Below are positions 1 through 7,688 of a DNA stretch of 50,342 nt, piece by piece. The position numbers were made by a program, and so were the translations under genes. The notes beneath the pieces are model-generated. The model saw only the letters and a program-made list of their open reading frames with translations, ran no database searches and was not told the origin of the DNA. This DNA comes from Elusimicrobia bacterium GWA2_62_23. GTDB lineage: Bacteria > Elusimicrobiota > Elusimicrobia > Elusimicrobiales > UBA9959. How positions within the stretch are numbered: position 1 is the first letter of the stretch; each line of letters begins with the position of its first letter. The stretch lies in assembly GCA_001799635.1 (NCBI GenBank), contig MGTV01000029.1, positions 129,309 through 179,650 on the forward strand. The letters run 5' to 3'.

Positions 1-420
1 AGCGGCGGCGGCGGGGGTGCTGGAAATCCCGACGACGCGGCCGTGCCGGAGACTCCGTCCCCCACGGATGTCAGCCCGTGGAGCAATCTGCTCGCCAACA
101 TCATGATGCTGGTGATCATCTCCTGTCTTCTCTCCTACATTGCCGCTAATATCCAGCTGTGGTGGGTGCGCTGGATAGTTGCCGCCATAGCGCTCGTCCT
201 CGCCTTGGCCGCCATAGCCATGGCCGCGAAGATCATGGGTGAATATGGCCAGAAGCTCATGGGTTCGCTTTACATCATAGGCGGTATGATGGCCGCCTAT
301 GCCGCCATCATGGCGTTCGGAGGGAAGGCCGATAAGGCTCCCGGTACCGAAAAGATAATGTGGGCGCTGCTTGGCGCTGGCGTAATTTCAATGGTGGGCA
401 GCATGCTGGGCGGTAAGTAG
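1..420 (+). CDS. Membrane protein of unknown function, 5' end outside window
   Basis: The reading frame is open from base 1, so the true start is probably upstream; an internal GTG at 43 would give 125 residues. The N-terminal part is Gly/Pro-rich and soluble. After it come about four hydrophobic segments (roughly residues 18-35, 42-62, 72-92 and 106-121, counted from the GTG) joined by short loops. No catalytic motif is visible. Its arrangement resembles the hydrophobic C-terminus of the next gene product, and both sit beside a long coiled-coil membrane protein, so the three may form one envelope complex. A small T4SS-type inner-membrane subunit is conceivable, but no family was recognised. 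Confidence 0.7.
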   Translation, partial: SGGGGGAGNPDDAAVPETPSPTDVSPWSNLLANIMMLVIISCLLSYIAANIQLWWVRWIVAAIALVLALAAIAMAAKIMGEYGQKLMGSLYIIGGMMAAYAAIMAFGGKADKAPGTEKIMWALLGAGVISMVGSMLGGK

Positions 421-440
421 TTTCTGGCGTGGCAGTGGCC

Positions 441-471
441 GTTGCCGCCGGGTTTTAACCCCGGCGGCAAC
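441..471 (+). other. 12-bp perfect inverted repeat between two membrane-protein genes
   Basis: Bases 441-452 and 460-471 are perfectly complementary, with a 7-base loop (ttttaac). No T-run follows, so it is not a classical intrinsic terminator. It could act as a 3' stabiliser or attenuator between the two genes. Confidence 0.55.
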
Positions 472-554
472 GGGCGTAACAGGGAAAATGTTTTCAGGGC
501 ATTATTAGGGTTTAGTCCGGGTTCTTATCCGCGGCGCGGTCGCCGGGAGGATAT

Positions 555-2126
555 ATGGGCAACAAATTTATAGAAAAACACAGGCGCAAGTCCATCCTTG
601 CGACCTTGCTGTTCATCTTCCGGGGCCGCACCAAGTTCATTGCGATCCTGCTGATGGTCACCATCCTCTCCGTGCCTTTCGTGATCTCCGGAGAAATGCT
701 CGGCCGCATCATAGAACTGCGCCCCGTGGCCGCCTTCCTGCGTTCGGTGGGCATGGCCAGCGTGGTCTCCTCGCTGAACCCCAAGTATTCCAACGACCTG
801 TTGAAGGCCGCCCTGGACAAAGCCACGGAGGACAGCGCGAATAACTCTTTCTGGAACAAATTCCTGAAGAACATAAACGCCACGCTGCCGCCGGCCGGCA
901 GCCAATCCTCCATAGCCCTCATCCGCGGGGGCGGCGACATTTTCGGCCTGCCCGAGGTAAAGGACCCCAAGGGCGGCAAGACCGGTCCCGGTGACGTTAA
1001 GGGCGTGGTCAACGAGGAAGAGCGGGCCCGCGGCGAGACCGGGGACGGCGTTAACCTGGAATCGCTCCTGGCGGGCGGCGCCGACGGCGAAGGCGGACTG
1101 TACGGGGACGTGATGGGGGATAACCTGGCCGACCGGTTCGGCGGGGCCGGCAACGCACCTTACGTGGGCAGCAGCATGATGGGCGGCGGCCCGTCGGTAG
1201 GCGGCCGCGCCAACGGCATGTATAACAAGGTTTATACCCAGTCCGGCGCCAAGGTGCCCATGCCTGGGAAGCCCTCCAAGGTAAACACTAAATCCAAGAT
1301 GGGCCGTGTTTCCGGGTTCACATGGAAGAACGTGGGCTACGGGAAGAAGAACGCCAAAATGGACGTGAAGCTTGGCAACCAGCGGCCCATGTTCCAACTG
1401 GCCCAGACCTTTGCGCTCACTGCCACGGCCTACAAGTCCAAAAAATCGGCCTCCGAGTACCAGGCCGCCTATACCGGCGCCACTTACGACGGTAACGTCG
1501 TGAACCAGGACGTGATGGAGACCGACGCGGCCGGCACTGAGGTGCCAGACACCGCCATGACCGGCGACCTTATAGACGGTGCAGGCGGCATGCAGGACGC
1601 GGCCAAGGCCTGTTCCGAGGCGCAGGGAACCCATGGCGCCAAAATGTCCGAAGACGGAAAGATGATGGACGAGACCATCAAGAACCTTGGTAAGCCGCCA
1701 AAGTGTTGCGGTAACGTGGGCGCCTGGAACGCCAAAATAGACAAGATCATTTCCTATTGTCAGGACTTCAACCTGAACGAGGCTCAGCTCGCCGCTAAGT
1801 GCCAGAACAAGAGCAGCCCCATGAACTGTTCCAGTTATAACAGCATGAAGATCAAAAAGTGTTCCAAGTTGAAGTGCTTCCTGACGCTGATACTGGCCGT
1901 ATTGATGATCATTGTGGGGATAATGACCGGCCAGTTCTGGCTGGCTGCCATTGGCGTGGGCATGCTGGTGGCTACCATGTTCCCTGGCCTGATGGGCTCT
2001 ATTCTAGGCACTCTCATCACCCTCGGGATGGCGGTATTCTTTGGGCCGATGTCGAAGCTGGTCATGAGCGTTATGGAGACCGCTGGAGAGATACTGGGCG
2101 GAGCGATGTCAGGGGATAAGAACTAA
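555..2126 (+). CDS. Large membrane-anchored protein of unknown function
   Basis: The product is 523 residues. The ATG at 555 follows a strong GGAGG (546-550). A basic N-terminus precedes a single hydrophobic segment (about 28-45). A long polar, Gly-rich middle region (about 110-430) follows, with cysteine groups near the end (KPPKCCGN, MNCSSY, KKCSKLKC). The last 85 residues hold two or three hydrophobic segments. This looks like an inner-membrane protein with a large extracytoplasmic domain, perhaps with disulfides. No known domain was recognised. It lies 134 bases after the preceding membrane gene, from which a 12-bp hairpin separates it. Confidence 0.75.
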   Translation: MGNKFIEKHRRKSILATLLFIFRGRTKFIAILLMVTILSVPFVISGEMLGRIIELRPVAAFLRSVGMASVVSSLNPKYSNDLLKAALDKATEDSANNSFWNKFLKNINATLPPAGSQSSIALIRGGGDIFGLPEVKDPKGGKTGPGDVKGVVNEEERARGETGDGVNLESLLAGGADGEGGLYGDVMGDNLADRFGGAGNAPYVGSSMMGGGPSVGGRANGMYNKVYTQSGAKVPMPGKPSKVNTKSKMGRVSGFTWKNVGYGKKNAKMDVKLGNQRPMFQLAQTFALTATAYKSKKSASEYQAAYTGATYDGNVVNQDVMETDAAGTEVPDTAMTGDLIDGAGGMQDAAKACSEAQGTHGAKMSEDGKMMDETIKNLGKPPKCCGNVGAWNAKIDKIISYCQDFNLNEAQLAAKCQNKSSPMNCSSYNSMKIKKCSKLKCFLTLILAVLMIIVGIMTGQFWLAAIGVGMLVATMFPGLMGSILGTLITLGMAVFFGPMSKLVMSVMETAGEILGGAMSGDKN

Positions 2127-2249
2127 TAGTGTCCCTGAGCTGGTTTTTCTTAAGCCCGCGGTTGAAGCTGGGAGGAAGCAGGTGTTGCACCACATCAGTG
2201 AGGCGTTGGCGTGAAGGCTTTCAGGCCTGCGGAGTTTTCCTCCGGGAGC

Positions 2250-2287
2250 GCCCGGTAGGCGTTCCGGCTTTGCCGGCGGGCTTTCTT
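2250..2287 (+). terminator. Probable intrinsic terminator after the 523-residue membrane-protein gene
   Basis: An inner hairpin ccggc-ttt-gccgg (2264-2276) is flanked by gcccg (2250-2254) and cgggc (2277-2281). A short pyrimidine tail, tttctt, follows at 2282-2287. The T-run is weak, so confidence is moderate. Confidence 0.5.
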
Positions 2288-2418
2288 ATGGCCCCGACGT
2301 GGGCGGCAGGCGGTGGGCCATAGGGCCCATAGGTTTAAGGGCCCAATGACACTTGGCTGGGGCCCGGATATTAGGTAAATTATAGTTGGAAAGGTGTAAC
2401 GCCGTTTTTCGGACGTAT

Positions 2419-2424
2419 TATAAT
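2419..2424 (+). promoter_or_regulatory. Perfect -10 box (TATAAT) upstream of the 1031-residue protein gene
   Basis: TATAAT lies 41 bases before the ATG at 2466. No good -35 lies at 16-18 bases; TTGGAA at 2386-2391 is too far. A purine-rich GGAGG (2456-2460) precedes the start. Confidence 0.45.
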
Positions 2425-2465
2425 AGTTGAGACAGGGTAATTAAACTGAGGACCCGGAGGCAGTT

Positions 2466-5400
2466 ATGAACTTCTACAACGAAGATGAAAAAAAGGACGG
2501 CGCCGCGGCGCCCGGGGCGTTCAAGAAAACGTCCTCCTTCGGAAAAGCCCCGCTTTTCTCCAGGACCGCCGGCGGCCTGATGGACCGCCTTAAGAACCTG
2601 TCCCGCAAGGACATGGCCTTCGTGGGTATCGGCCTCAGCGTACTGGTGATGGCTCCCGTCGCCGAGTACATGATGTCCAAACCCTCCACCGACAACATCC
2701 TCACCCCGGGCTTCGGCTCCAGGGACGGCGGAGCCCCTACCGGCCTCTATGAGCCCGGCCTCAACGCCCTCAGCCAGGGCTCGCCCGACGGTTCCGGCGA
2801 GGTGATAACCCCGCTGAGCTCGCGTGATCCCGCCTCGCTCATCCTCGGCTCGCAGTCGTCCGCGCCGGCCATGCCGCCGCCCTCCGCGCCTCCTACCACT
2901 TTCCGCGACTCCATGAAGGACGTGGGCCGGGCGGCGTTCAGCGAGGCCTCCAAGGCCGCGCCCACGCCCACGCCTATTCCCCGCATGCAGGCGGCCCTGC
3001 GCGGCATGAGCTCCTTTTTCGGCGGCGGCGACAGCACCCGCACGTCCGGCACCCTTGGCGGCGGCAAGATCATAGACGACGCCAAGTCCGCTTCCAGCAA
3101 GGCGGCCAAGCGCTCCATGGTGGGCCCAGTGGCCATGCCCGGCTATAAGGGCGTGGCTTCCAATACTCCCAACAGCTCCTCCAAGGGCGCCTTCGAGAAA
3201 CTGCGCTCCGCGGCGGACAAGTCGGCCGGCAACTTCACCGGCGGCTCTGCCATCAGCTCCCTGGACAAGGCGGCTGCCGACGCGCCTACCGTGGGCGCCG
3301 GCGGCGGCGGCATGGGCTACGGCGGCGACTCCGAAAAGACCGGCAAGACCTCTCCTTACAATAATAAGTACGAGCACAGCCGCTCGGGCGAGTCCCTGGC
3401 CGAAATGGCCGCCAAGCAGCGCATGCAGAAAGCGCTGGACTGGGAATTCTACAAGCAGTACGAGATCCCCAAGCAGCTCATCAACGCCATCCTCACCGGC
3501 ATCACCGGCCCGCTCACCAAGTTCGTGGACGGCACCTTCACCCACATCCTGGGCATGGACCCGCCTCCGCCTTCGAAATGCTGGGTGCCCATGGGTAAGC
3601 AGACCGGCACGCTGACGGATGATTGGAAAATGGCGCGGGAAAAGTGCAAGGGCAGCGCCGATCCCAAGTGCGTGCTGGAGTGGGTCTGCACCGTGGATGG
3701 CGGGCCTACGCAGGTCTCGTACCAGGCCGGTAAGGAATCGGCTTCCTCCTACGAGAAGAATTGTATGTGTAACGACTATGCCGGTAAGACCGGGTCTAAT
3801 CCTAATCCCGGTAACCCGGACCCTAAGCCCGATCCCAAGCCGGACCCTAAGCCCGATCCTACGCAGGATAACCCTTCGGCTACGGTTCCCGAGGCGGAAA
3901 GTTTCGACCTGGCAATAAAGGCGATCGTGAGACTTACCATAGAGGCCCAGGCGGAGGCCGGAAAGGCCGAGGGCAATATGACCGGAATCGTCGCCAACTT
4001 CAGGGTGCTGGACCAACAGGTCAAGGAATCGTTCTCAAAAGTGTTGGAGGAAAAGATCTCCGGCGCAGGCTCCGCACGTGACGCGTATGCGAGAAAAGTC
4101 GGTGAGGCTGCGAAGGAACTTCAGAATGTGACCGGGGCGTATCAGAAATTCTCCTCCGCCATCGAGAAACTCAAGGCTGATATGCCGAACAATGTGAAGC
4201 CCGCGGCTGGGGCTAAGCCTTGCGCTCAGCCTCCGTGCCCTGTCGCCGCCAAAATACCTCCCGAAACCATCGCGAAGATAGAGACCTATATACAGCAGTG
4301 GGAGGCGCAGGAAGGCGGTGATGCCTCTTATCTGTTTGCCAAAGGCCTTGTGGCGCAGCAGCAGGAGTGGGTGCCGTGGTACACTGGTCAGCTTGGCCTT
4401 GTTTCCGAAGGCTTCAAGACCTTTAAGGGAAAGCAGGCCCAGGTTTATGAAGTGCTGCAGAAAGTGGACTCCATGCAACTGGCCGTGAAATATAAGACCC
4501 TGACCGGCAAGGACGTCGGTACCCCGGCAGTTGCCGAAGAGGTCACGGCGGCTTCTGGCGATATGAAGGATGCTCCTGGCCCCGTGGCAGCGGATACTGC
4601 CGGTACCGGCGGCGCTTCCCAGCTTCAGACGGAAGCCGGCCTGCGCGGAGCCGGCTGGGAGCCGCTGTGGAAGAGCGAGATCAATATTGAGGATGCCAAA
4701 AAGAAAGAATCCTCGGACTGGTCGGCCATGACCGCGGTGGCGCCTGCCACCAAAGGTGACAAGCAGCCAGATAACCTGATCTCGATAAAAAACCGCTGTC
4801 AGAGCATAGTGGACAGCATAAGAACGGAGCGTGTGCCCGGGCTGGTGGCTGTTTCGAGCAAATTGGAATTCACGAAGACAGAAATGGCCCGCATAAAAAA
4901 ACTGATACTCGACAGCGGCGTTTCAGGGGCCTATTTCGGAGATGTTGTGGCGGCTCCCAAGCCGATACTTACCGGGCCTTCCGAGGCCGCTATCCTCGGC
5001 GCGCAGACCATGGTGGATAATGCACGCGGCGGTTTCTCCGCCAGGAAGGTGGCCTACGACGGTCTCTCTCCGGAGAAGCAGCGCGAGATGGCCGTATCCC
5101 AGCAGAGCCTGCAGGCGGCGCTTGGCGAAGTGGAGGCGAAGAAAGAGGCTTACGACAAACTGCCTCCTACCGCTACCAGGGAAGCGAGGTCTAAGGCCGC
5201 CAGGGAGCTTGCCCAGGCTTCCGACCAGTACCATAAGTTCCAAGGCAGTTACGACGCCACAGCCGACCTGGCCAAGAAGCGTCTGACCGCCAATCAGCAG
5301 GCGGCGCTGGCAAACTATCAGACCATAATGGCTTGCGATTCGGCCGTAACCGGGTTCCGCCCGAACGCGGCAGGGGAGTGCAGCAAGAGCCGCGCCACGC

Positions 5401-5561
5401 GCGTGGCGACCATCTTCAATAGCGCGGATATCAACTACCGCAATATTATGGAAGAGAACGCCGCCTCCAAGAGCGCGCTGGCCAATATCGTCAATCAGCG
5501 TGTTACGGCCTGCCAGTGGGCCGCCACCTGTCTTAAGACACTGCCGGACGGCTGCCGGTAA
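2466..5561 (+). CDS. Long signal-anchored, low-complexity and coiled-coil protein of unknown function
   Basis: The product is 1031 residues; the ATG follows GGAGG by 5 bases. A charged N-terminus leads into one hydrophobic segment (about 50-69), consistent with a signal anchor. A Ser/Ala/Pro/Gly-rich stretch of about 230 residues follows. A cysteine-rich patch lies around 370-435 (CWVPMG, CVLEWVC, NCMCNDY). Next is a (DPKP)n spacer at about 452-463, then a mostly helical Lys/Glu/Ala-rich half, with further cysteines at the C-terminus. The layout suggests an extracytoplasmic stalk or scaffold. Codon bias is very strong in the first half and weaker after about 3740, as if the halves had different histories. 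A strong terminator closes the gene. Function unknown. Confidence 0.75.
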   Translation: MNFYNEDEKKDGAAAPGAFKKTSSFGKAPLFSRTAGGLMDRLKNLSRKDMAFVGIGLSVLVMAPVAEYMMSKPSTDNILTPGFGSRDGGAPTGLYEPGLNALSQGSPDGSGEVITPLSSRDPASLILGSQSSAPAMPPPSAPPTTFRDSMKDVGRAAFSEASKAAPTPTPIPRMQAALRGMSSFFGGGDSTRTSGTLGGGKIIDDAKSASSKAAKRSMVGPVAMPGYKGVASNTPNSSSKGAFEKLRSAADKSAGNFTGGSAISSLDKAAADAPTVGAGGGGMGYGGDSEKTGKTSPYNNKYEHSRSGESLAEMAAKQRMQKALDWEFYKQYEIPKQLINAILTGITGPLTKFVDGTFTHILGMDPPPPSKCWVPMGKQTGTLTDDWKMAREKCKGSADPKCVLEWVCTVDGGPTQVSYQAGKESASSYEKNCMCNDYAGKTGSNPNPGNPDPKPDPKPDPKPDPTQDNPSATVPEAESFDLAIKAIVRLTIEAQAEAGKAEGNMTGIVANFRVLDQQVKESFSKVLEEKISGAGSARDAYARKVGEAAKELQNVTGAYQKFSSAIEKLKADMPNNVKPAAGAKPCAQPPCPVAAKIPPETIAKIETYIQQWEAQEGGDASYLFAKGLVAQQQEWVPWYTGQLGLVSEGFKTFKGKQAQVYEVLQKVDSMQLAVKYKTLTGKDVGTPAVAEEVTAASGDMKDAPGPVAADTAGTGGASQLQTEAGLRGAGWEPLWKSEINIEDAKKKESSDWSAMTAVAPATKGDKQPDNLISIKNRCQSIVDSIRTERVPGLVAVSSKLEFTKTEMARIKKLILDSGVSGAYFGDVVAAPKPILTGPSEAAILGAQTMVDNARGGFSARKVAYDGLSPEKQREMAVSQQSLQAALGEVEAKKEAYDKLPPTATREARSKAARELAQASDQYHKFQGSYDATADLAKKRLTANQQAALANYQTIMACDSAVTGFRPNAAGECSKSRATRVATIFNSADINYRNIMEENAASKSALANIVNQRVTACQWAATCLKTLPDGCR
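3819..3854 (+). repeat. Three 12-bp tandem repeats encoding Asp-Pro-Lys-Pro
   Basis: Units gaccctaagccc, gatcccaagccg and gaccctaagccc lie in tandem within the 1031-residue gene. They encode an Asp-Pro-Lys-Pro spacer between the cysteine-rich patch and the helical half. Such proline spacers usually act as rigid linkers. Confidence 0.85.
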
Positions 5562-5580
5562 GCGCTAGCCGACCAAGAGA

Positions 5581-5615
5581 AGCCCCGCGGCCGCAAGCCG
5601 CGGGGTTTTTCTTTT
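5581..5615 (+). terminator. Intrinsic terminator
   Basis: An 8-bp perfect stem (5583-5590 with 5598-5605) with a 7-base loop is followed by ttttt c tttt (5606-5615). It closes the preceding membrane-protein gene. Confidence 0.9.
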
Positions 5616-5635
5616 ATGGGGGGGCGGCAAAATCG

Positions 5636-5641
5636 TATAAT
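5636..5641 (+). promoter_or_regulatory. -10 box (TATAAT) for the deoxyhypusine-synthase-like gene
   Basis: A perfect TATAAT lies just after the terminator and 31 bases before the ATG at 5673. It argues against an upstream in-frame ATG at 5616, which would lie inside the terminator tail. No clear -35 was found. Confidence 0.5.
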
Positions 5642-5672
5642 GTATATAGATTTCCGCGGTCGAGGGGGACTT

Positions 5673-6722
5673 ATGCCCGGCATGAAGAAGTCCGATTATC
5701 TCAAGGATACCGTAAAGCACATAGAGATCGCCAAGCACAACGTGGTGCCGCTGGTGGACGCCATGGGGGACATGGCTTTTTCCGCCAGGGACCTGGCGCG
5801 GGCCGCTAAAATTTACGACGCCATGCTGCAGGACCGCAACTGCTCGGTCATCCTGACGCTGTCCGGTTCGCTGTTCTCTGCCGGCCTGAAAAAAGTGGTG
5901 ACGGACCTGGTCCGCAGCAACATGGTGGACGCCATAGTTTCCACCGGGGCCATAATAGTGGACCAGGATTTCTTCGAGGCGCTGGGCTTCAAACACTATA
6001 AAGGCAGCGCGCACGGCGTGGACGACAACGAGCTGCGCCAGCTGCACATAGACCGCATTTACGACACCTTCATAGACGAGGACGAACTGCGCGTCTGCGA
6101 CGACGCCACCCGCCGGATAGCCGATTCCCTGGAGCCCCGCCCTTATTCCTCCCGCGAGTTCATAGAGGAAATGGGCAAATATCTCTCCAAGCGCGGCAAG
6201 ACCAAGGATTCCGTGGTGCTGGCCGCCTGGGAGAAGCGCGTGCCCATCTTCGTGCCGGCCTTCTCGGACTGCTCCGCCGGCTTCGGCATGATAGAACACC
6301 AGTGGAAGAACCCGGGCAAGCATATGACCCTGGATTCGGCCAAGGATTTTCTGGAGCTCACCAAGCTCAAGATAGAGGCGCGCGACACCGGCCTGCTCAT
6401 GATAGGCGGCGGCGTGCCCAAGAACTTCACGCAGGACACCGTGGTGGCGGCCGACATCCTGGGCGAAGAGGCCCCCATGCACAAGTACGCCGTGCAGGTG
6501 ACCGTGGCCGACGTGCGCGACGGCGCCCTTTCCTCCTCCACACTGAAGGAAGCCTGCTCCTGGGGCAAGGTGGAGACCGCGCAGGAGCAGATGGTGTTCG
6601 CCGAGGCCACCCTGGCCATGCCGCTGATAGCCGGCTACGCCTGGCATAAGAAGTCCTGGAAGAAGCGCAAGCCGCGCAACTACTCGGACTTCCTGAACAA
6701 AGAAGCGGCCAAGGCCGCCTGA
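5673..6722 (+). CDS. Deoxyhypusine synthase-family protein
   Basis: The product is 349 residues, the usual length for the family. The ATG at 5673 has GAGGGGGA upstream (5662-5669). Deoxyhypusine synthases transfer the aminobutyl group of spermidine by an NAD-dependent reaction through a lysine imine. Here the family's catalytic-lysine motif appears as SWGKVE (K299). Family-typical stretches LSGSLFSAGLKK, VSTGAIIVDQDFFEALG and GGGVPKNFTQDT are also present. Bacteria lack the eukaryotic target eIF5A. Such bacterial homologues are usually considered polyamine enzymes (homospermidine-synthase-like or related), so the acceptor here cannot be read from sequence. It has its own -10 box and is followed by an outer-membrane protein gene 36 bases on. 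Confidence 0.85.
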   Translation: MPGMKKSDYLKDTVKHIEIAKHNVVPLVDAMGDMAFSARDLARAAKIYDAMLQDRNCSVILTLSGSLFSAGLKKVVTDLVRSNMVDAIVSTGAIIVDQDFFEALGFKHYKGSAHGVDDNELRQLHIDRIYDTFIDEDELRVCDDATRRIADSLEPRPYSSREFIEEMGKYLSKRGKTKDSVVLAAWEKRVPIFVPAFSDCSAGFGMIEHQWKNPGKHMTLDSAKDFLELTKLKIEARDTGLLMIGGGVPKNFTQDTVVAADILGEEAPMHKYAVQVTVADVRDGALSSSTLKEACSWGKVETAQEQMVFAEATLAMPLIAGYAWHKKSWKKRKPRNYSDFLNKEAAKAA

Positions 6723-6758
6723 CGTTTTGGGAAAATAAACCAGAAGGGGAACATAAAG

Positions 6759-7622
6759 ATGAAAAAACTGATAGTTTCACTGACTCTGCTCGCCGGCCTC
6801 GGCGTCAACGCCTCCGCGTTGTACTTCGACGGCGGGCTTACCGGTACCACCGGCCCGGACTACAGCGGCTACAAGCTGAACCTCCGCGTCGGCGAGGGCG
6901 ATTTCGCCCTGGAGCCGTCCATCACCTCCTACAAGTACGACACCGCGGCCTACGACAACAAGACCTTCCGCACCTACGGCCTGCGCGGCGCCTGGGAGAA
7001 GGAAGCTTACACCGTGGGCGCCGAAGCCGGCACCACCCCCGAAGTGAACGGCTATAAGAACGTTTACGCGGGCGGCGACGTCACCTTCTCGCTCACCCCG
7101 ACCTCAGGCGGCAAGTCCCGCCTGGCCGGCCCCGGCGCGCGCTCGGTTTCCGGCGGTGGCGAAGGCATTACCCGCGTGGACGTGGGCGCCTCCCTCAAAC
7201 AGACCCAGCATACCCAGAAAGTGCTGACCGTTGAGCGCGAGACCTCGCAGACCGAGGCCAGCCTGTTCGCGGGCGCCAAGGTGCTGATGCTCAACCTCTC
7301 CGCCTCCTACACCGGCTACTCCTACGGCGACGAGGACGCGACGCCCCAGGGCTTCGTGCCCGGCATGAACTTCGCCCTGGCGGCCAAGCCCAAGTCCAGC
7401 GTGAACGCCCGCGTGGACATCCCGGCCACCATCCCCATGGTGACGCCTTTCGCCGGGTACACCACCACCAAGTACAAGGGCGGCGTGAAGGACAGCTCCG
7501 CCATCACCCTTGGCGGCTACGTGGACCTTAACATGGTCATCGCCAACGTGACCTACCAGATCTTCGACAACGGCACCGATACCGACAGCTTCGTCTCCAT
7601 CGGCGCCGGCGTGAAGTTCTAA
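6759..7622 (+). CDS. Small outer-membrane beta-barrel protein
   Basis: The product is 287 residues. A classic signal peptide (MKKLIVSLTLLAGLGVNASA, cleavage near residue 20) is followed by alternating amphipathic strands rich in Tyr, Gly and Thr. The protein ends GAGVKF, the terminal phenylalanine used for recognition by the BAM machinery. AAGGGGAA lies upstream of the ATG. A terminator follows. It is probably a porin-like or YfaZ-type barrel, but no substrate can be assigned. Confidence 0.75.
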   Translation: MKKLIVSLTLLAGLGVNASALYFDGGLTGTTGPDYSGYKLNLRVGEGDFALEPSITSYKYDTAAYDNKTFRTYGLRGAWEKEAYTVGAEAGTTPEVNGYKNVYAGGDVTFSLTPTSGGKSRLAGPGARSVSGGGEGITRVDVGASLKQTQHTQKVLTVERETSQTEASLFAGAKVLMLNLSASYTGYSYGDEDATPQGFVPGMNFALAAKPKSSVNARVDIPATIPMVTPFAGYTTTKYKGGVKDSSAITLGGYVDLNMVIANVTYQIFDNGTDTDSFVSIGAGVKF

Positions 7623-7634
7623 CTTAACCCCTCG

Positions 7635-7663
7635 GCGGGGAAGCCGCCCGGCTTCCCCGCTTT
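7635..7663 (+). terminator. Intrinsic terminator between the barrel gene and dnaX
   Basis: A perfect 10-bp stem (7635-7644 with 7651-7660) has a 6-base loop (cgcccg). A short ttt follows. The T-run is brief, but the stem is strong and in the right place. Confidence 0.75.
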
Positions 7664-7688
7664 CAGTTCACTACAGGTCTCCAAAACT

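Larger units (their letters stand above)
2127..2465 (+). other. 339-base intergenic region with hairpin and -10-like box
   Basis: It holds a terminator-like hairpin near 2250-2287 and, close to the next gene, an AT-rich stretch with a perfect TATAAT. A 64-codon frame at 2129-2323 is Arg/Trp-rich, has no ribosome-binding site and is not accepted as a gene. Confidence 0.5.

Noticed and set aside
2129..2323. Small frame after the 523-residue gene
   Set aside because: Arg/Trp-rich shadow composition, no ribosome-binding site, and it runs through a terminator-like hairpin.
5616..5672. Earlier in-frame ATG for the deoxyhypusine-synthase-like gene
   Set aside because: It lies in the terminator T-tail and before the -10 box.
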